Position numbers and translations under genes: made by a program
Notes under the pieces: generated by a model
Told to the model about the DNA's origin: nothing
The model's input: only the letters and a program-made list of their open reading frames with translations
The model's database searches: none
IMG/VR virus record: IMGVR_UViG_3300028559_000202
Location: 1 to 22,914 of that record
From: a virus
DNA length: 22,914 nt
Reading direction: 5' to 3' (one strand)
In this document: positions 20,697 to 22,914 of the stretch, piece by piece
How the letters are laid out: the number at the start of each line of letters is the position of its first letter
Position numbering within the stretch: the stretch's first letter is position 1

Positions 20697-22850
20697 ATGC
20701 CCATTCAGATTAACAACGTCTCTCGCCGAGCTGTGTATGCGCCAACCGGAGCTGGTGGCGCCGGCCCTTATTCGTTCACCTTCGAGATCCTGGCAGCCGG
20801 GGACATCGCGGTCTACAAGGACGACGTACTCTTAACCCTGACCACCCACTACACGGTATCGATTGCGGCCAACGGGACCGGCACGGTAACCATCACGGCA
20901 ACCGGCCTGGCCCTGGCCCCGGTGAGCCCAGCCCAATATGCAATTGTTGGGAATCGTACGATAGCGCGTACGACTGACTATGTGACAGGCGGCGACTTCT
21001 TCGCCAACACTCTGAACGACGAGCTGGACCAGCAGACAATCTTTGCCCAACAAAACGCGGAGGGCATAGAGCGCTCTCTGAAGGCGCCACAGACCGACCC
21101 AACCTCAATCAGTATGACCATGCCTAGGGCCTCTGCCAGAGCCGGAAAGGTGCTTTCCTTTGATGCCAACGGCAACCCGGCTGCGGTTGATTACATTGGA
21201 GAGAACCGTGGAAACTGGGCGGCAGGCGTAGCGTACAACCAACGTGACATTGCCAAGGATACGACCAACGACAATATCTACCAGGTTCTAACCCCGCACA
21301 CTTCAGCCGGTTCCTTGCCAATTACAACCAACGCCGACAGTGCCAAGTGGGCGCTGCTGGTTAATGCCGCAGCTGCCAACGCATCTGCCGTGGCTGCCGC
21401 AGCCAGCGCATCTGCCGCCTCAACGTCTGCGTCCAACGCCTCAACGTCTGCCAGCAATGCCAGCACCTCGGCAAGCAACGCATCGACCTCTGCATCCAAT
21501 GCATCGACCAGCGCATCTGCGGCAGCGGCTGACGCAGCATCGGCTGCCTCTGCCCTGGCCCAGACCCTGGCGGCATACGACAACTTCGATGATCGCTACC
21601 TCGGGACCAAGGCCAGCGACCCAAGCGTGGACAACGACGGCAACGCTCTGGTAGCCGGTGCGCTTTACTTTGATTCAACCACCGGGGCCATGAAGGTCTA
21701 CACGGGTAGCGCGTGGGTGGCAGCGTATGTGTCTGGTGGGGCTGGGGTTTTGCAAGCAGCTAACAACCTATCTGACGTTAGCAGCACAACCACGGCCAGG
21801 ACCAACCTTGGGGTTGGCACGGGAGACAGTCCACAGTTTACAGCTGTCAACATTGGCAACGCATCTGACACAACCGTGACTAGGGTCTCAGCTGGGGTCA
21901 TCGCGGTCGAGGGCAGCAACGTGCTACTGGCGTCCAACATTGGAACCACAGTACAAGGGTACGACGCGCAGCTCGCAGACATCGCCGGTTTAACGCCAAC
22001 AGATAATAACTTTATTGTCGGAAACGGAACCAACTTTGTCGCAGAGTCTGGCGACACTGCTCGCACTAGCTTGGGCGTTGGTAGCGGTGACAGCCCTCAA
22101 TTCACGGCAGTGAATGTTGGCCACGCGTCAGACACAACTGTAACCCGTGTATCTGCCGGGGTGATTGCGGTTGAGGGTAGCAACGTCTTGATGGCCAGCA
22201 ACATTGGATCAACCGTTCAGGCATACGATGCACAGCTAGCTGACATTGCAGGGTTGACCCCGACAGACAATGGCGTGGTAATCGGCAACGGTACTAACTT
22301 TGTAGTCGAGTCTGGCGCAACGCTAAAGACATCGCTTGGCCTGACCATCGGCACGGACGTGCAAGCCTATGACGCAGACACAGCCAAGACAGACGTAGTC
22401 CAGACATTCACAGCAGCCCAGAGCTTTAACTCTGGCAACCTTAAACTCAATGGCTCCAGTAGCGGAGCGTCTACTCTTAATGCTGCCGCTGCCGCTGGTA
22501 CTACAACCATTACTTTACCTTCTCAGACTGCAACGCTAGGCTACATCAATATCCCGCCAGTAGGAACCAAGACCGGCTCCTACACTCTTGCTACCTCTGA
22601 TGTTGGTGAGTACGTCCAAGTAAGCACAGGGGGTTCAATCACAATCCCTGACGCTACGTTTGCCGAGGGCGATGCGGTCTCAATCTTCAATAACACAACA
22701 GGCGCAATCACAATCACCTGTACCATTACCACGGCTTATATCGCTGGGACTGATACCGATAAGGCTACTGTCAGTTTAGCAACCCGTGGCGTAGCAACAA
22801 TCCTATTTATCTCTGGAACCGTCTGTGTAATCACAGGGAACGTGTCATAA
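20697..22850 (+). CDS. Tail fibre protein with T7 gp17-like N-terminus
   Basis: A 717-residue protein. Residues 1-150 (SRRAVYAPTGAGGAGPYSFT, DIAVYKDDVLLTLTTHYTVS, GDFFANTLNDELDQQTIFAQ, then ALKAPQTDP-like KAPQTDPTS) are the T7-type fibre domain that docks to the tail nozzle. Residues about 172-222 (GNWAAGVAYNQRDIAKDTTN, then DNIYQVLTPHTSAG and a KWALL end) resemble a small carbohydrate-binding module. An Ala/Ser stalk with a heptad repeat follows (about 222-290), then AGALYFDSTTGAMKVYTGSA, two near-identical 88-residue modules, and a C-terminal beta domain (GSYTLATSDVGEYVQVSTGG and on) probably at the tip that touches the host. AGGAAGGA (20682-20689) precedes the ATG. It binds the host receptor. 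Confidence 0.9.
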   Translation: MPIQINNVSRRAVYAPTGAGGAGPYSFTFEILAAGDIAVYKDDVLLTLTTHYTVSIAANGTGTVTITATGLALAPVSPAQYAIVGNRTIARTTDYVTGGDFFANTLNDELDQQTIFAQQNAEGIERSLKAPQTDPTSISMTMPRASARAGKVLSFDANGNPAAVDYIGENRGNWAAGVAYNQRDIAKDTTNDNIYQVLTPHTSAGSLPITTNADSAKWALLVNAAAANASAVAAAASASAASTSASNASTSASNASTSASNASTSASNASTSASAAAADAASAASALAQTLAAYDNFDDRYLGTKASDPSVDNDGNALVAGALYFDSTTGAMKVYTGSAWVAAYVSGGAGVLQAANNLSDVSSTTTARTNLGVGTGDSPQFTAVNIGNASDTTVTRVSAGVIAVEGSNVLLASNIGTTVQGYDAQLADIAGLTPTDNNFIVGNGTNFVAESGDTARTSLGVGSGDSPQFTAVNVGHASDTTVTRVSAGVIAVEGSNVLMASNIGSTVQAYDAQLADIAGLTPTDNGVVIGNGTNFVVESGATLKTSLGLTIGTDVQAYDADTAKTDVVQTFTAAQSFNSGNLKLNGSSSGASTLNAAAAAGTTTITLPSQTATLGYINIPPVGTKTGSYTLATSDVGEYVQVSTGGSITIPDATFAEGDAVSIFNNTTGAITITCTITTAYIAGTDTDKATVSLATRGVATILFISGTVCVITGNVS
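21423..21521 (+). repeat. Heptad repeat TSASNAS in the fibre stalk
   Basis: Four full copies of TSASNAS start at 21423, 21444, 21465 and 21486 (21 bases each), followed by a partial one. The amino acids are constant but codons vary (ACG/ACC, TCT/TCG, GCG/GCC/GCA, TCC/AGC), so this is not a recent slippage product. Ala/Ser heptads suit a trimeric helical stalk. Confidence 0.85.
21807..22334 (+). repeat. Tandem duplication of an 88-residue fibre module
   Basis: Module 1 is 21807-22070 and module 2 is 22071-22334, each 264 bases. The proteins share long identical blocks (TTVTRVSAGVIAVEGSNVL, then ASNIG and YDAQLADIAGLTPTDN), while many third codon positions differ, as in GTCTCAGCTGGGGTCATC against GTATCTGCCGGGGTGATT. 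A truncated third start (LGLTIGTDVQAYDADTAKTD) follows at 22335. It is an old in-frame duplication. Confidence 0.9.
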
Positions 22851-22914
22851 ATGACGGGCATCTTTCAGATTCTTCTTGCTGGGCAGGGTGCGCCGACTAT
22901 CCTTGCTGACTACC
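22851..22914 (+). CDS. Small unknown protein, start only (cut by window end)
   Basis: An ATG follows the fibre stop codon at once (TAA at 22848-22850, ATG at 22851) and the frame stays open to the window end for 21 residues (MTGIFQILLAGQGAPTILAD and Y). It resembles short hydrophobic-start proteins that often follow fibre genes in podoviruses, but the fragment is too short to identify. No clear ribosome site; it may be coupled to the fibre gene. Confidence 0.5.
   Translation, partial: MTGIFQILLAGQGAPTILADY

Noticed and set aside
21278-21583. Antisense frame with regular DAEVDALLAEV-like repeats
   Set aside because: The regularity is only the complement of the TSASNAS heptad in the fibre gene.
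21340-21654. 104-codon + strand frame overlapping the fibre stalk
   Set aside because: Arg/Pro/Thr/His low-complexity shadow of the stalk repeat.
21807-22334. Diversity-generating retroelement template/variable repeat pair
   Set aside because: The repeats are in-frame tandem modules; no reverse transcriptase gene and no adenine-specific mismatch pattern seen.
1-22914. tRNA genes, CRISPR arrays, insertion sequences, integrase or attachment sites
   Set aside because: No cloverleaf, spaced direct-repeat array, transposase or recombinase frame was found by reading.

Overview
The window is a continuous stretch of a tailed double-stranded DNA phage genome with podovirus architecture. Every convincing gene lies on the + strand, and most neighbours touch or overlap by 1-14 nt (ATGA, GTGA or TAATG junctions, one 34-nt overlap). 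The structural genes follow the order seen in T7-like and Bordetella BPP-1-like podoviruses: terminase, portal, Bbp19-like protein, scaffold, capsid, tail tubular A and B, internal virion proteins, tail fibre. No integrase, lysogeny repressor, lysis gene or phage RNA polymerase was seen in the window. The host is probably a Gram-negative bacterium, inferred from gene families only. Arginine codons AGG/AGA are common in most genes but absent from the capsid gene.

Layout. 1-302: end of a PAPS-reductase-like gene cut by the window edge. 304-1239: winged-helix replication-initiator-like gene that carries iterons, inverted repeats and an AT-rich tract inside its coding sequence, resembling a lambda-type internal origin. 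1240-1525: non-coding, with a GC-rich hairpin. 1526-2787: small genes, namely an SSB-tail-like protein, a terminase small subunit candidate, an unknown protein, a 27-residue membrane peptide and a DUF3310 (T7 gp1.7-type) protein. 2774-4327: large terminase. 4389-6698: a cupin-like protein, two coiled-coil putative virion proteins and three small, mostly basic proteins (DUF6496-like, unknown, DUF6321-like). 6702-9357: portal, Bbp19-like protein and scaffold. 9358-9594: intrinsic terminator, promoter and capsid leader. 9595-10740: major capsid protein and a putative decoration protein, closed by a second terminator. 10811-13641: tail tubular A and B. 13644-20658: four internal virion (ejection) proteins, with a small nested gene in another frame near the end of the third. 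20697-22850: tail fibre with a heptad repeat and a duplicated 88-residue module. 22851-22914: start of one more gene.

How it works together. The early part supplies nucleotide/sulfur metabolism and replication. The terminase pair packages DNA through the portal into a shell built by capsid protein on scaffold. Tail tubular A and B form the short tail. The internal proteins are probably carried in the head and ejected at infection. The fibre binds the host.

Main items for a second look: the candidate internal replication origin; three intergenic copies of AATAGAAT, two of them forming TTGCAT-N16-TAGAATAAAA exactly 6 nt before an ATG; the insulated capsid cassette; the nested gene at 17523-17699 with its own Shine-Dalgarno; and the synonymously diverged duplication in the fibre.
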